This document shows positions 46,591-56,604 of a stretch of 64,000 bases of DNA, piece after piece. The stretch is from Conchiformibius sp. Its GTDB lineage: Bacteria > Pseudomonadota > Gammaproteobacteria > Burkholderiales > Neisseriaceae. Both the position numbers and the translations under genes were made by a program. The notes under the pieces were generated by a model. That model saw only the letters and a list, made by a program, of their open reading frames with translations. It had not been told where the DNA came from and did no database searches. Each line of letters starts with the position of its first letter. The stretch's first letter is position 1. The stretch covers positions 62,001-126,000 of the forward strand of contig JASBYJ010000006.1 in NCBI GenBank assembly GCA_029984035.1, read 5' to 3'.

Positions 46591-47316
46591 ATGAATCCTT
46601 TGATTTTGAATGCCGAAGCTGTTTCTTCCAAACCGGTGATTGTGGCTTTGGATTTTCACAGCGAAATGGATACGCTTCATTTTGTCCGCCACTTAGATCC
46701 TTCCTTATGCCGACTGAAAATTGGTAAAGAGTTATTTACGGCCACAGGACGCTCATTGGTCGAGAAGTTGATGTCTCAGGGTTATGAATTGTTTCTTGAT
46801 TTGAAATACCATGATATTCCTAATACTGTGGCACAGGCTTGTAAGGCGGCAGCAGATATGGGGGTCTGGTTGGTGGATATGCACGTGTGCGGCGGACGCA
46901 GGATGATGGAAGCGGCAGCTGAGGCGGTTGCGAATTATGCGGAGAAACCCAAGCTCATCGGTGTGACGGTATTAACCAGTATGACTTCATCTGATTTGTT
47001 GGAAATCGGTTTGCAGGAAGAACCGGAACAATTGGTGAGTAAATGGGCGGCATTGGCTAAAAATTCGGGCTTGGATGGTGTGGTATGTTCCGCACATGAA
47101 GCTGCGATGTTAAAAAATCAATGCGGTACGGATTTTTTGCTGGTAACGCCGGGGATTCGTTTGGATGTCGCAGGCAATCAGGACGACCAGCGGCGTATCA
47201 TGACGCCCAAACAGGCTTTGGCATCCGGATCGGATTATTTGGTGATGGGGCGTCCTATCGTTCAGGCAGAAAACCCTGCCGAATTGCTTCGCAGTATCAA
47301 TGAAGGACGGGTTTAA
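46591..47316 (+). CDS. pyrF: Orotidine 5'-phosphate decarboxylase
   Basis: A 241-residue TIM-barrel enzyme, last step of UMP synthesis. Motifs: VALDFHSEMDTLHF (about residues 18-31), the phosphate/lysine segment KIGKELFTATG (about 43-53), and the catalytic array DLKYHDIPNTVAQA (about 70-83). VTPGIRLD (about 185-192) and the C-terminal GRPIVQAENPAE phosphate loop complete it. GGGAGAGA lies before the ATG. It stands between two terminator/DUS regions, so it is probably a single-gene unit. Confidence 0.95.
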   Translation: MNPLILNAEAVSSKPVIVALDFHSEMDTLHFVRHLDPSLCRLKIGKELFTATGRSLVEKLMSQGYELFLDLKYHDIPNTVAQACKAAADMGVWLVDMHVCGGRRMMEAAAEAVANYAEKPKLIGVTVLTSMTSSDLLEIGLQEEPEQLVSKWAALAKNSGLDGVVCSAHEAAMLKNQCGTDFLLVTPGIRLDVAGNQDDQRRIMTPKQALASGSDYLVMGRPIVQAENPAELLRSINEGRV

Positions 47317-47595
47317 GCGAAGGCTTCAGGCTGCCTGAAAGCTCTATTTCATTGTATTTAAAAGTTTTAATGGTTTATGATTTGTAGGGTGCGGCATTTA
47401 TGCAAGTAAAACCTTTTTTACCTTTTCTTAATAATAAATGAATAAAATTTAATTTTGATAAACAAAGCATAATGCAGAAATAACAGGTTTCATCTTGTTT
47501 GTTGCCGAGTTCGTCTCTATTATTGCGCATCTTTAAAATCTATATGAAGCTGTGATGAAAATCATCCAGCTTACTTGGAATGGTTTGGATACCGT

Positions 47596-49872
47596 ATGAA
47601 TACTGCCGATATGAAAGTTTGCAAACGTGACGGCCGTTTGGAGCCATTGGATATCAACAAGATTCACCGCGTGGTGGAATGGGCTGCAAAAGGTTTGGAT
47701 AATGTTTCGGTTTCACAGGTTGAAATGAAATCACATATCCAATTTTATAACGGTATCCGTACGCCTGATATTCATGAAACGATTATCAAGTCGGCAGCCG
47801 ACCTTATCTCGGAAGAAACTCCTAATTACCAATACCTTGCTGCCCGTTTGGCTATTTTCCATTTGCGTAAAATCGCTTATGGCGATTATGCGCCGCCGCA
47901 TTTGTACGAACATGTCAAACGCTTGGTCGGCATGGGCAAATACGATAAGCATTTGCTTGAAGATTACAGCGAAGCCGAATTCAACGAATTAAACGGATAT
48001 ATCGACCACGAGCGCGATTTAACCTTTTCTTATGCCGCCGTCAAACAGCTGGAAGGCAAGTATTTGGTACAAAACCGCGTTACCAAACAGATTTATGAAA
48101 GCCCGCAGTTTTTATATGTACTGGTGGCTATGTGTCTGTTTGCCAAATATCCCAAGTCAACCCGTTTGGACTATGTCAAACGTTTTTACGATGCGGTTTC
48201 TACATTTAAAATCTCTTTGCCGACTCCGATTATGTCGGGCGTGCGTACGCCCACACGTCAATTCAGCTCCTGCGTGTTGATTGAATGTGACGACAGTCTC
48301 GACAGCATTAACGCCACTACTTCTTCTATCGTCAAATATGTTTCCCAACGTGCGGGAATCGGCATCAATGCGGGGCGTATTCGCGGCTTGGGCAGTGAAA
48401 TACGCGGCGGCGAAGCGCAGCATACGGGCTGTATCCCGTTTTTTAAAATGTTTCAGGCAGCGGTTAAGTCATGCTCTCAAGGCGGCGTACGCGGTGGAGC
48501 GGCCACTTTGTTTTATCCCTTGTGGCACATCGAAGTGGAAAGCCTGTTGGTATTGAAAAACAACCGCGGCGTAGAAGACAACCGTATACGTCAGCTGGAT
48601 TACGGCGTGCAAATCAACCGCCTGCTTTATACCCGCCTGATTAAAGGTGGCAATATTACGCTATTTTCTCCGAATGAAGTCAAGGGTTTATATGAAGCGT
48701 TTTTTTCCGACCAAGATGAATTCGAGCGTTTATACACCCAATACGAACAAGATGAAAATATCAGGAAACGGGTTATTCCTGCTGCGGATTTATTTTCAAT
48801 ATTGATGCAAGAGCGTGCAGGTACAGGACGTATCTATATTCAGAATGTCGATCATTGCAATACCCACAGCCCCTTCAATCCAAAGGTTGCACCCGTTCGC
48901 CAATCCAATTTGTGCTTGGAAATCGCTTTGCCTACCAAGCCTTTGGATAATATCAACGATGAAAAAGGCGAAATTGCCTTGTGTACCCTGTCTGCTTTGA
49001 ATTTGGGGGCGTTGGACAATCTGGAGGAATTGGAAGATTTGGCAGATTTGGCAGTCCGTGCTTTAGATGCGCTGCTCGACTATCAAGACTATCCCATTGC
49101 CGCCGCCAGAATAGCGACCATGAACCGCCGTACTTTGGGAGTCGGCGTGATTAACTACGCTTATTATTTAGCGAAGAACGGCGTGCGTTATAGTGATGAT
49201 TCTGCCATTGCTTTAACCCATCGGACTTTCGAAGCGATTCAGTATTACTTGCTTAAAGCATCGGTAAATCTCGCCAAAGAATACGGCAAATGCCCGCTTT
49301 TCCATGAAACTACCTATTCGCAAGGTATTTTACCGATTGATACTTACAAAGCCGATTTGGATAAATTCTGCAACGAACCTTTGTATTTGGACTGGGAAAG
49401 CTTAAGGGCGGATATTGTCCGATACGGTTTGCGCAATTCTACATTGACGGCATTGATGCCGAGCGAAACCAGTTCGCAAATTGCCAATGCCACCAACGGC
49501 ATAGAGCCGCCGCGAGGTTTGGTATCGATAAAAGCATCCAAAGACGGAATTTTGAAGCAGGTTGTTCCCGAATTCGAACGCTTGAAGGACCAATATGAAA
49601 CCTTATGGCAGATGGGCGGTAATGACGGCTATTTGAAATTAGTCGGCATTATGCAGAAGTTTATCGACCAAGCGATTTCGGCCAACACCAGTTATGATCC
49701 GCAAAGGTTTGAGGGCGGTCGTGTTCCTATGAACCAAATGCTGAAAGATTTGCTGTCTGCTTATAAATACGGTTTGAAAACACTCTATTATCATAATACC
49801 CGAGATGGAGCAGATGACACTCAAACCGATATGAAGGACGATGCCTGTGCCGGAGGCGCGTGCAAGATTTGA
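47596..49872 (+). CDS. nrdA: Class Ia ribonucleotide reductase, alpha subunit
   Basis: A 758-residue NrdA that reduces ribonucleoside diphosphates. It has an N-terminal ATP cone (KVCKRDGRLEPLDINKIHRV, about residues 6-25), the catalytic barrel with Cys in QFSSCVLIECDDS (about 224), NRRTLGVGVINYAYYLA and NLCLEIALPT, and the C-terminal redox pair in DDACAGGACKI. ATG 47596 is the likely start; a TTG seven codons upstream is possible. nrdB is not next to it. ATP-cone presence implies dATP feedback. A YfaE-like ferredoxin that could service the beta subunit lies at 13.7 kb. Confidence 0.96.
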   Translation: MNTADMKVCKRDGRLEPLDINKIHRVVEWAAKGLDNVSVSQVEMKSHIQFYNGIRTPDIHETIIKSAADLISEETPNYQYLAARLAIFHLRKIAYGDYAPPHLYEHVKRLVGMGKYDKHLLEDYSEAEFNELNGYIDHERDLTFSYAAVKQLEGKYLVQNRVTKQIYESPQFLYVLVAMCLFAKYPKSTRLDYVKRFYDAVSTFKISLPTPIMSGVRTPTRQFSSCVLIECDDSLDSINATTSSIVKYVSQRAGIGINAGRIRGLGSEIRGGEAQHTGCIPFFKMFQAAVKSCSQGGVRGGAATLFYPLWHIEVESLLVLKNNRGVEDNRIRQLDYGVQINRLLYTRLIKGGNITLFSPNEVKGLYEAFFSDQDEFERLYTQYEQDENIRKRVIPAADLFSILMQERAGTGRIYIQNVDHCNTHSPFNPKVAPVRQSNLCLEIALPTKPLDNINDEKGEIALCTLSALNLGALDNLEELEDLADLAVRALDALLDYQDYPIAAARIATMNRRTLGVGVINYAYYLAKNGVRYSDDSAIALTHRTFEAIQYYLLKASVNLAKEYGKCPLFHETTYSQGILPIDTYKADLDKFCNEPLYLDWESLRADIVRYGLRNSTLTALMPSETSSQIANATNGIEPPRGLVSIKASKDGILKQVVPEFERLKDQYETLWQMGGNDGYLKLVGIMQKFIDQAISANTSYDPQRFEGGRVPMNQMLKDLLSAYKYGLKTLYYHNTRDGADDTQTDMKDDACAGGACKI

Positions 49873-49882
49873 AAACATAATC

Positions 49883-49914
49883 AGGCTGCCTGAAAATCTT
49901 TCAGGCAGCTTTTT
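49883..49914 (+). terminator. DUS-pair terminator after nrdA
   Basis: GCTGCCTGAAA (49885-49895) pairs with TTTCAGGCAGC (49899-49909) and is followed by TTTTT. Confidence 0.85.
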
Positions 49915-50077
49915 CTAAATGAGAACAAAGGAGAAAATAAGTCGAATATTCATAATGCTACAGATAATTGAAATAATATAACCGTGATATAAACGAAAAT
50001 ATGTATCCAGGTTCGTTTATTTGTTTCGTGCTACAATCCGCGCCGTTTCTATAGATTGATTTTCTCCGCAACACATT

Positions 50078-51706
50078 ATGATTTCCACCAACAACATCAC
50101 CATGCAGTTCGGCGCAAAGCCCTTGTTTGAAAACGTATCCGTCAAATTCGGCGAAGGCAACCGCTACGGCTTAATCGGCGCCAACGGTTCGGGCAAATCC
50201 ACCTTTATGAAAATTCTCGGCGGCGATTTGGAGCAAACTTCCGGCGAAGTCGCCATCGAGCACGGCGTGCGTTTGGGCAAGCTGCGCCAAGACCAGTTCG
50301 CCTACGAAGACAAGCGCGTGTTGGACGTGGTATTGATGGGGCATACCGAAATGTGGGCGGCGATGACCGAGCGCGATGCCATTTACGCCAATTTGGAAGC
50401 CACCGAAGACGACTATATGCACGCCGCCGAATTGGAAGCCAAATTCGCCGAATATGACGGCTACACCGCCGAAGCGCGTGCCGCCGAACTGTTGAGCGGC
50501 GTGGGCATCGATGAAGCCCTGCACAACGCGACCATGGCGGAAGTCGCGCCCGGTTTCAAACTGCGCGTGTTGCTGGCGCAAGCCCTGTTTTCCAAGCCTG
50601 ATGTTTTGCTGCTGGACGAGCCGACCAATAACTTGGACATCAATACCATTCGTTGGCTGGAAGGCGTGTTGAACCAATACGATTCCACCATGATTATCAT
50701 CTCGCACGACCGCCACTTTTTGAACGAAGTCTGCACCCACATGGCGGATTTGGACTACAACACCATCACCATTTATCCGGGCAATTACGATGATTATATG
50801 CTCGCTTCCGCGCAAGCCCGCGAGCGCACTTTGAAAGACAATGCCAAAGCCAAAGAAAAACTTCAGGAATTGCAAGAGTTTGTGGCGCGTTTTTCCGCCA
50901 ACAAATCCAAAGCCCGCCAAGCCACCAGCCGCTTGAAACAGGCGGACAAAATCAAGGCGGAAATGGTGGAAGTGAAGCCGTCCACCCGTCAAAATCCCTA
51001 TATCCGTTTTGAAATGGACGAAAAATCCAAGCTGCACCGTCAGGCGGTGGAAGTGGACGGTTTGGCGAAATCGTTTGAAAACAAATTGTTTGAAAAACTG
51101 GGCTTTATTTTGGAAGCGGGCGAGCGTTTGGCGGTTATCGGCCCGAACGGTGCGGGCAAATCCACTTTGCTGAAGCTGCTGGCGGGCGCGTTTGACGAAA
51201 AACTTTCAGACGGCGTTACGCCTGATTCAGGCAGCATCAAATGGGCGGAAAAAGCCACGGTCGGCTATTATCCGCAAGACCACGAAAACGATTTTGACGT
51301 GGCGATGGATTTGACCGAGTGGATGCGCCAATGGGGGCAGGAGGGCGATGACGAGCAAGTAATTCGCGGTACTTTGGGGCGTTTGCTGTTCGGCAGCAAC
51401 GATGTGGTGAAGCAAGTGAAAGTGTTGTCGGGCGGCGAAAAAGGGCGCATGCTGTACGGTAAGTTGTTGTTGCTGAAACCGAATGTGCTGATTATGGACG
51501 AACCGACCAACCACATGGACATGGAAAGTATCGAGTCGCTGAATATGGCTTTGGAAAAATACAAAGGCACACTGATTTTCGTGTCGCACGACCGCCAGTT
51601 TGTGTCGTCTTTGGCCACGCAAATCATCGAGTTGGACGGCAAGGGCGGTTTTGAACACTATCTGGGCGATTACGAAAGCTATTTGGAAAAGAAAGGCGTG
51701 ATTTAA
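50078..51706 (+). CDS. ybiT: ABC-F ATPase (YbiT type)
   Basis: A 542-residue ABC-F protein with two ATPase domains: Walker [14 protein letters not shown] (about residues 32-44) and [13 protein letters not shown] (about 355), Walker [15 protein letters not shown] and [14 protein letters not shown]. The N terminus [23 protein letters not shown] matches E. coli YbiT almost residue for residue, and the acidic linker insertion between domains is present. YbiT acts on ribosomes, probably on stalled complexes. It is the second ABC-F gene in the window after yheS. Codon use is strongly biased to C-ending codons, implying high expression. Confidence 0.94.
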   Translation: MISTNNITMQFGAKPLFENVSVKFGEGNRYGLIGANGSGKSTFMKILGGDLEQTSGEVAIEHGVRLGKLRQDQFAYEDKRVLDVVLMGHTEMWAAMTERDAIYANLEATEDDYMHAAELEAKFAEYDGYTAEARAAELLSGVGIDEALHNATMAEVAPGFKLRVLLAQALFSKPDVLLLDEPTNNLDINTIRWLEGVLNQYDSTMIIISHDRHFLNEVCTHMADLDYNTITIYPGNYDDYMLASAQARERTLKDNAKAKEKLQELQEFVARFSANKSKARQATSRLKQADKIKAEMVEVKPSTRQNPYIRFEMDEKSKLHRQAVEVDGLAKSFENKLFEKLGFILEAGERLAVIGPNGAGKSTLLKLLAGAFDEKLSDGVTPDSGSIKWAEKATVGYYPQDHENDFDVAMDLTEWMRQWGQEGDDEQVIRGTLGRLLFGSNDVVKQVKVLSGGEKGRMLYGKLLLLKPNVLIMDEPTNHMDMESIESLNMALEKYKGTLIFVSHDRQFVSSLATQIIELDGKGGFEHYLGDYESYLEKKGVI

Positions 51707-51721
51707 GGCTGCCTGAAAACG

Positions 51722-51755
51722 GATTGCCTGCATGATGGCATATCGTGCGGCAATC
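51722..51755 (+). terminator. Possible hairpin terminator after ybiT
   Basis: GATTGCC (51722-51728) pairs with GGCAATC (51749-51755), with an inner GCA/TGC. The following TGTTTGCG is only weakly T-rich. Confidence 0.35.
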
Positions 51756-51861
51756 TGTTTGCGTTGTGTATATCATCATGTTTTTTTTGAATGAACTGCT
51801 TTGTTCCGCCGTGCTGCTGAAGCAGACACTTTGGTTTAATGTTTTTCTACGCTGAATTTTT

Positions 51862-54300
51862 ATGACTGATAAAACCTGTTTTCATTGCGGTTTGCCGGTT
51901 CCTGCGGACACGGATTTGCCGATTCGTTACCAAGGTGGCGAAGAGGCGGCGTGTTGTGCGGGTTGTCAGGCTGTGGCACAGGGAATCATTGATGCGGGTT
52001 TGGGCAGTTATTACAGCCACCGCACTGCGCAGGCAGGACAGGCGGCATTACCGCCCGATGAAATTCTGCAGCAGTTGAAATTGTATGATTTGGAAGAAGT
52101 TCAGGCGGATTTTGTGGAAAGGCTGCCTGAAAACCAGAAAGAGGCATTGTTGATGCTCGGCGGCATCACTTGTGCTGCCTGCGTGTGGCTGATTGAGCAA
52201 AAGCTGCTGCGTATGGAAGGCGTGGTTAAGGTAGAACTCAATTACAGTACGCAACGCGCCCGTGTGCGTTGGGATGAAGAACGTGTCAAATTGTCGGATA
52301 TTCTGACTGTTATCCGGCAAACGGGTTATTCCGCCTCGCCTTATGATGCGAAAAAAGTAGAAGCTGCGGCGCAAAAAGAGCGTAAAACCATGCTCATTAG
52401 GATTACGGTGGCCGGTTTGGCGAGTATGCAGACGATGATGTTTGCTCTGCCGACTTATTTGCATAAGGACATTGAACCGGAATTTTTGTCCATGCTGCAT
52501 TGGGGCGCGTTTTTAATGGTATTGCCCGCCATGTTTTATGCCGCCCTGCCGTTTTTCCATGGGGCTTGGCGTGATTTGAAAAACCGCCGTACCGGTATGG
52601 ATACGCCTGTTGCCATCGCATTGATACTGACTTTTGTTGCGGGAGTGTATGCATTGTTGCGGCAGGAAAGCGGCGGCATGTATTTTGAGAGCTTGGCGAT
52701 GTTTGTGTTTTTCCTGCTGACGGGGCGTTTTATGGAGCAAAGCGCACGCCGTAAGGCAGGAGATGCGGCGGAGCGGTTGGTGAAATTGGTTCCTGCGTTT
52801 TGCCACAGGCTGCCTGAATATCCCGCTTCGGAAGAGAGCCAAGAAGCGGCGGTTGTAACGGTGGAAAATGGCGATGTGCTACTGGTGAGGGCAGGCGAGG
52901 TTATTCCGGTGGACGGAGAAGTGCTGTCGGGCGAAAGCGAGGCGGACGAAGCGATGCTGACAGGCGAGCATTTGCCGGTTGTGAAAGTTTCAGGCAGCCC
53001 GGTTACGGCAGGAACACTCAATACGGCAAGCCCGCTGATTATCCGCGCCACACAGGTAGGCGGCGAAACCCGTTTGGCGCATATCGTGAAACTTTTGGAT
53101 AGGGCCTTGTCGCAAAAACCGCACTTGGCGCAATTGGCAGAACGCTATGCATCGGGATTCACGCTTACTTTAATCTTAATGGCGATACCGACTTTCCTGT
53201 TTTGGTGGTGGTATGCCGATGCGGGGCGTGCTTTGTGGGTAACGGTATCGCTATTGGTCATTACCTGTCCGTGCGCCCTTTCTTTGGCGACTCCCGCCGC
53301 TTTGGCGGCTTCCACCGGGAAATTGGCGGCCCAAGGCATTTTGATTGCGCGGGGACACGCTTTAGAGGTGTTGTCGCAAGTAACCGATGCGGTGTTCGAT
53401 AAAACCGGCACTCTGACGCAAGGCAGGCTTACGGTCGGCAAAGTAGTTCAGCTGGGGCAATCACCGCATCCGATAGCCGTAGCCAAACTGCTGGAAGCGC
53501 AATCGGAACATCCTATCGCTTCGGCGATTGTCGCGCTACCCGATGATACGCTGCCTGAAAAACATTCCGTTTCGCAACGTGTGCAGCGCGTGGGGCATGG
53601 CGTGTCGGCACAAATCGATATCAACGGCAGCAAGCATATTTGGGCCATCGGCCGTCCAGAATATGTTGCGGAAATTTCAGGCAGCCTGCCTGCCCAATTG
53701 CTTGAACTTATGCAGCAGGGTAGTGTGATAGCTTTAGGCAACCAAGAAGGCTTTCAGGCAGCCTTTACATTGCAGGATAAAGTGAAACCTGCGGTAGCAG
53801 ATTTGTTAGCCAAATTAAAGCAACAAGGTATCTCCGGTCATATTCTCAGCGGTGATAACAAGGCTTCGGTAGCCTCATTGGCGCACAGTTTGGGTATAGA
53901 GCATATGTGCGCACAAGCCGCGCCGGAAGATAAGCTGGCTTATGTCCGCCGGCTGCAACGGCAAAACAAACGCGTTTTGATGATGGGAGACGGTATTAAC
54001 GATGCGCCCGTATTGGCGGCTGCCGATGTGTCGATTGCCGTGGCAGGCAGTGCAGATGTTGCCAGAGAGGGAGCGGATGTCGTGCTGCTGAACGATGACT
54101 TGTCGGCATTGGATACCGCATTGCAACAGGCGGCTCGGACAAAAATCATTATCAGACAAAACCTGATATGGGCAACGGTTTATAATTTTTTAGTCGTACC
54201 TCTGGCCGTTGCGGGCTGGGTAACGCCTTGGATTGCCGCTTTGGGTATGAGTTTGAGTTCGCTGTTGGTCGTGTGGAATGCCTTACGGTTGCGCAAATAA
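51862..54300 (+). CDS. ccoI: Cation-translocating P-type ATPase (CcoI/FixI type)
   Basis: An 812-residue P1B ATPase. The N terminus has an extra Cys-rich domain (CFHCGLPVP and CCAGCQAVAQG, about residues 5-43), then an HMA domain with GITCAACVWLIEQ (about 96-108). After that come eight membrane helices, the CPC motif TCPCALSLATPAA (about 470-482), DKTGTLTQG (about 513) and GDGINDAPVLA (about 708). This layout is that of CcoI/FixI, the copper exporter that supplies cbb3 cytochrome oxidase. The cbb3 genes are not in the window. DUS copies encode surface segments such as RLPEN, RLPEY, SGSLPA and FQAAF. Confidence 0.92.
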   Translation: MTDKTCFHCGLPVPADTDLPIRYQGGEEAACCAGCQAVAQGIIDAGLGSYYSHRTAQAGQAALPPDEILQQLKLYDLEEVQADFVERLPENQKEALLMLGGITCAACVWLIEQKLLRMEGVVKVELNYSTQRARVRWDEERVKLSDILTVIRQTGYSASPYDAKKVEAAAQKERKTMLIRITVAGLASMQTMMFALPTYLHKDIEPEFLSMLHWGAFLMVLPAMFYAALPFFHGAWRDLKNRRTGMDTPVAIALILTFVAGVYALLRQESGGMYFESLAMFVFFLLTGRFMEQSARRKAGDAAERLVKLVPAFCHRLPEYPASEESQEAAVVTVENGDVLLVRAGEVIPVDGEVLSGESEADEAMLTGEHLPVVKVSGSPVTAGTLNTASPLIIRATQVGGETRLAHIVKLLDRALSQKPHLAQLAERYASGFTLTLILMAIPTFLFWWWYADAGRALWVTVSLLVITCPCALSLATPAALAASTGKLAAQGILIARGHALEVLSQVTDAVFDKTGTLTQGRLTVGKVVQLGQSPHPIAVAKLLEAQSEHPIASAIVALPDDTLPEKHSVSQRVQRVGHGVSAQIDINGSKHIWAIGRPEYVAEISGSLPAQLLELMQQGSVIALGNQEGFQAAFTLQDKVKPAVADLLAKLKQQGISGHILSGDNKASVASLAHSLGIEHMCAQAAPEDKLAYVRRLQRQNKRVLMMGDGINDAPVLAAADVSIAVAGSADVAREGADVVLLNDDLSALDTALQQAARTKIIIRQNLIWATVYNFLVVPLAVAGWVTPWIAALGMSLSSLLVVWNALRLRK

Positions 54301-54382
54301 ATGTGCGGGCTGCCTGAAAGATAGTGCTATCGGGTATAATTCGCGCTTAATTTAACCTCGTCAGATTGATACGATTATAAAA

Positions 54383-55792
54383 ATGGCAAGAAAAACAAGC
54401 ATACCGATGTTGCCTTTGGAATGGCGTGCTTCCACTTCGTTAGCAGGCGTTTATGCCCTGCGGATGTTAGGGTTGTTTTTAGTTCTTCCCGTATTGGCAC
54501 TGCACGCACACAGTTTGCTGCCTGAAGGTGTTGATGCGAAATACCGTGCCGGCATGGTGGGATTGGCGATGGCGACTTACGGTCTCACGCAAGCCCTGTG
54601 CCAGCTGCCTTTGGGAATGCTTTCCGATAAATTCGGACGCAAACCCATTATTTATATCGGATTGTTGGTTTTTGCAGGCGGCAGCTTTTTGGCCGCATCT
54701 ACGCATGACATCCACGTTTTGATTATTGCCCGTGCCATACAGGGGGCAGGCGCGGTCAGTGCCGCAGTAACCGCACTTTTGGCGGATTTAACCCGCGAAG
54801 AAGTCCGCACCCGCGCTATGTCTATGATAGGTTTATGTATCGGGCTGACTTTTTCTGCCGGATTGGTGATTTCGCCTATATTGGTAAAATATATCGGCAC
54901 CAACGGCTTATTTGCTTTAATGGGCGTTCTCACGCTCTGCTGTATTGCTTTAGTGGCATGGTTCACGCCCAATCCTGTGCGCTCGCGCCTGCATCAGGAT
55001 ACACAGGCTCATGCGGGCAGCTTCAGTGAAGTGTTGGGAAATTTGCAGCTACAAAGGCTTAATTTCGGCATTTTTGCGTTGCAGTCGGGCTTGATTGCGA
55101 TGTTTACAACCCTACCGGTTGCCCTGCAAAAATTGGATTGGGATAAAACCGAACACTGGAAAATCTATCTGCCCGCCACTGTTGTCGGATTAATATTAAT
55201 GGTACCGGCGATTATTGTTGGAGAAACCCGCAATAAATTGAAACAGGTTTTTATAGGCGGCATTATTCTTGTACTTGCCGCCCAGTTGGCTTTATTGGGC
55301 AGCCTGAATTCGGTTTGGTTGATTGCAGGCTGCCTGATAGTTTACTTTATCGGTTTCAATATTCTTGAAGCCAGTATGCCTTCCTTAGTATCGAAAATCG
55401 CACCTTCGGGCTTAAAGGGGACGGCAATGGGTGTGTACAACACTATGCAGTCTGTCGGCGTATTTGCCGGCGGTATGATTGGCGGAAAGCTTTCTACGGA
55501 ATACGGCTACGCAGGCGTATATGGTTTTTGTGCTTTTCTCGGTGTCGTATGGTTGATGATGGCGGTTCGTGCGCCTGCGCCGCTACCGGTCAAAAACATC
55601 GTCTTATCCATTCCCGGCTCTTGGCAGGAGCATTTGGAATTGCTGAAACAGCAATTATCCGCTTTGGAAGGCGTTGAAGATGTCGGATTTAGCGAAGACA
55701 AATGCACACTTTTCGCCAAAGTGCGGCAGCACGGTTTTGAAGAAGAACGCCTGCATCAGATTTTAAATGGAGAACATTATGTCATTGAATAA
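54383..55792 (+). CDS. MFS transporter with C-terminal YAM domain (YajR type)
   Basis: A 469-residue major facilitator with twelve predicted helices. Motif A between TM2 and TM3 reads [11 protein letters not shown] (about residues 73-83), and the motif C-like region is in TM5. The last 75 residues form a small soluble ferredoxin-like domain ([16 protein letters not shown] ... [17 protein letters not shown]), which identifies the YajR family, whose substrate is not known. TATAAT at 54335-54340 may be its promoter. Its last 14 bases overlap the start of ssb. Confidence 0.88.
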   Translation: MARKTSIPMLPLEWRASTSLAGVYALRMLGLFLVLPVLALHAHSLLPEGVDAKYRAGMVGLAMATYGLTQALCQLPLGMLSDKFGRKPIIYIGLLVFAGGSFLAASTHDIHVLIIARAIQGAGAVSAAVTALLADLTREEVRTRAMSMIGLCIGLTFSAGLVISPILVKYIGTNGLFALMGVLTLCCIALVAWFTPNPVRSRLHQDTQAHAGSFSEVLGNLQLQRLNFGIFALQSGLIAMFTTLPVALQKLDWDKTEHWKIYLPATVVGLILMVPAIIVGETRNKLKQVFIGGIILVLAAQLALLGSLNSVWLIAGCLIVYFIGFNILEASMPSLVSKIAPSGLKGTAMGVYNTMQSVGVFAGGMIGGKLSTEYGYAGVYGFCAFLGVVWLMMAVRAPAPLPVKNIVLSIPGSWQEHLELLKQQLSALEGVEDVGFSEDKCTLFAKVRQHGFEEERLHQILNGEHYVIE

Positions 55793-56288
55793 AGTCATTT
55801 TAATCGGCCGTCTCGGACGCGATCCCGAAACACGCTATATGCCTAACGGCGAAGCCGTGTGCAATTTTTCCATTGCCACCAGTGAGAGCTGGAACGACCG
55901 CAACACCGGACAAAAAGTAGAGCGCACGGAGTGGCACAATATCACCTTATACCGCCGCCTGGCAGAAATTGCAGGGCAATATCTGCGTAAAGGCAGCCAA
56001 ATTTATTTGGAAGGTAAAATCCAAAGCCGGAAATATGTCGGCAAAGACGGGGTTGAACGCACTGCCTATGAAATTATCGGTAGCGAAATGAAGATGTTAG
56101 ATAGCCGAAATAGCGGCACTGCGCCGTTTGACGGCGGAAATGGTTATGCACCCGCACCGCAGTCTGACCATCAAAAACCTGCTGCCGAACCGTATGCCCC
56201 TCAAGCAGAACCTCCGCAACGGCGTAATCCTGCTCCTGCGGCACCAGCCGCTCCGATGGAAGATATTGAAGACGATATTCCGTTTTAA
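55779..56288 (+). CDS. ssb: Single-stranded DNA-binding protein
   Basis: A 169-residue SSB: OB-fold at residues 1-110 ([66 protein letters not shown]), a Gly/Pro/Gln-rich linker, and the acidic tip EDDIPF that recruits repair and replication proteins. GGAG 7 bases before ATG 55779 selects this start over the ATG at 55767. The start overlaps the MFS gene, so translation may be coupled. A perfect 16-bp hairpin follows 90 bases downstream. Confidence 0.95.
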   Translation: MSLNKVILIGRLGRDPETRYMPNGEAVCNFSIATSESWNDRNTGQKVERTEWHNITLYRRLAEIAGQYLRKGSQIYLEGKIQSRKYVGKDGVERTAYEIIGSEMKMLDSRNSGTAPFDGGNGYAPAPQSDHQKPAAEPYAPQAEPPQRRNPAPAAPAAPMEDIEDDIPF

Positions 56289-56377
56289 AGCCGTAAGCGG
56301 TTTTTACTAATAAAAATAAGCACAACTTATATGCATATATGTCCCGTAAAATGGACGGCTGCATCATGTATTGCTTC

Positions 56378-56413
56378 AGACAAAGCCACCATTATTCAAT
56401 GGTGGCTTTGTCT
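56378..56413 (+). terminator. Perfect 16-bp hairpin downstream of ssb
   Basis: AGACAAAGCCACCATT (56378-56393) pairs perfectly with AATGGTGGCTTTGTCT (56398-56413), with a 4-base loop ATTC. The next bases GTATTTAA are only moderately T-rich, so it may be a terminator or a small mobile inverted repeat. It contains no DUS. Confidence 0.6.
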
Positions 56414-56535
56414 GTATTTAATCGTTGCTAAGATTTAATGATTACATTCGAATAAGTTCTATAGTGAAACAGTTAGGAATATCCGATTGATTTTTGATAC
56501 CGATTAAGCTGTTTGTCATTTTTATATTAAAAGCA

Positions 56536-56584
56536 TTTCAGGCAGCCTGATTGCATTAAGTGCAATAGTCAGGCTGCCTGAAAA
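56536..56584 (-). terminator. Compound DUS-pair hairpin after ppx
   Basis: TTTCAGGCAGCCTGA (56536-56550) pairs with TCAGGCTGCCTGAAA (56569-56583); inside it TTGCA pairs with TGCAA. It directly follows the ppx stop on the minus strand. Confidence 0.65.
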
Positions 56585-56604
56585 TCATTAGCAGACAATC
56601 CGGA

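Larger units (their letters stand above)
56289..56604. other. Convergent gap ssb-ppx
   Basis: A 316-base AT-rich gap holding two hairpins (56378-56413 and 56536-56584, listed separately). No gene seen between them. Confidence 0.5.
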
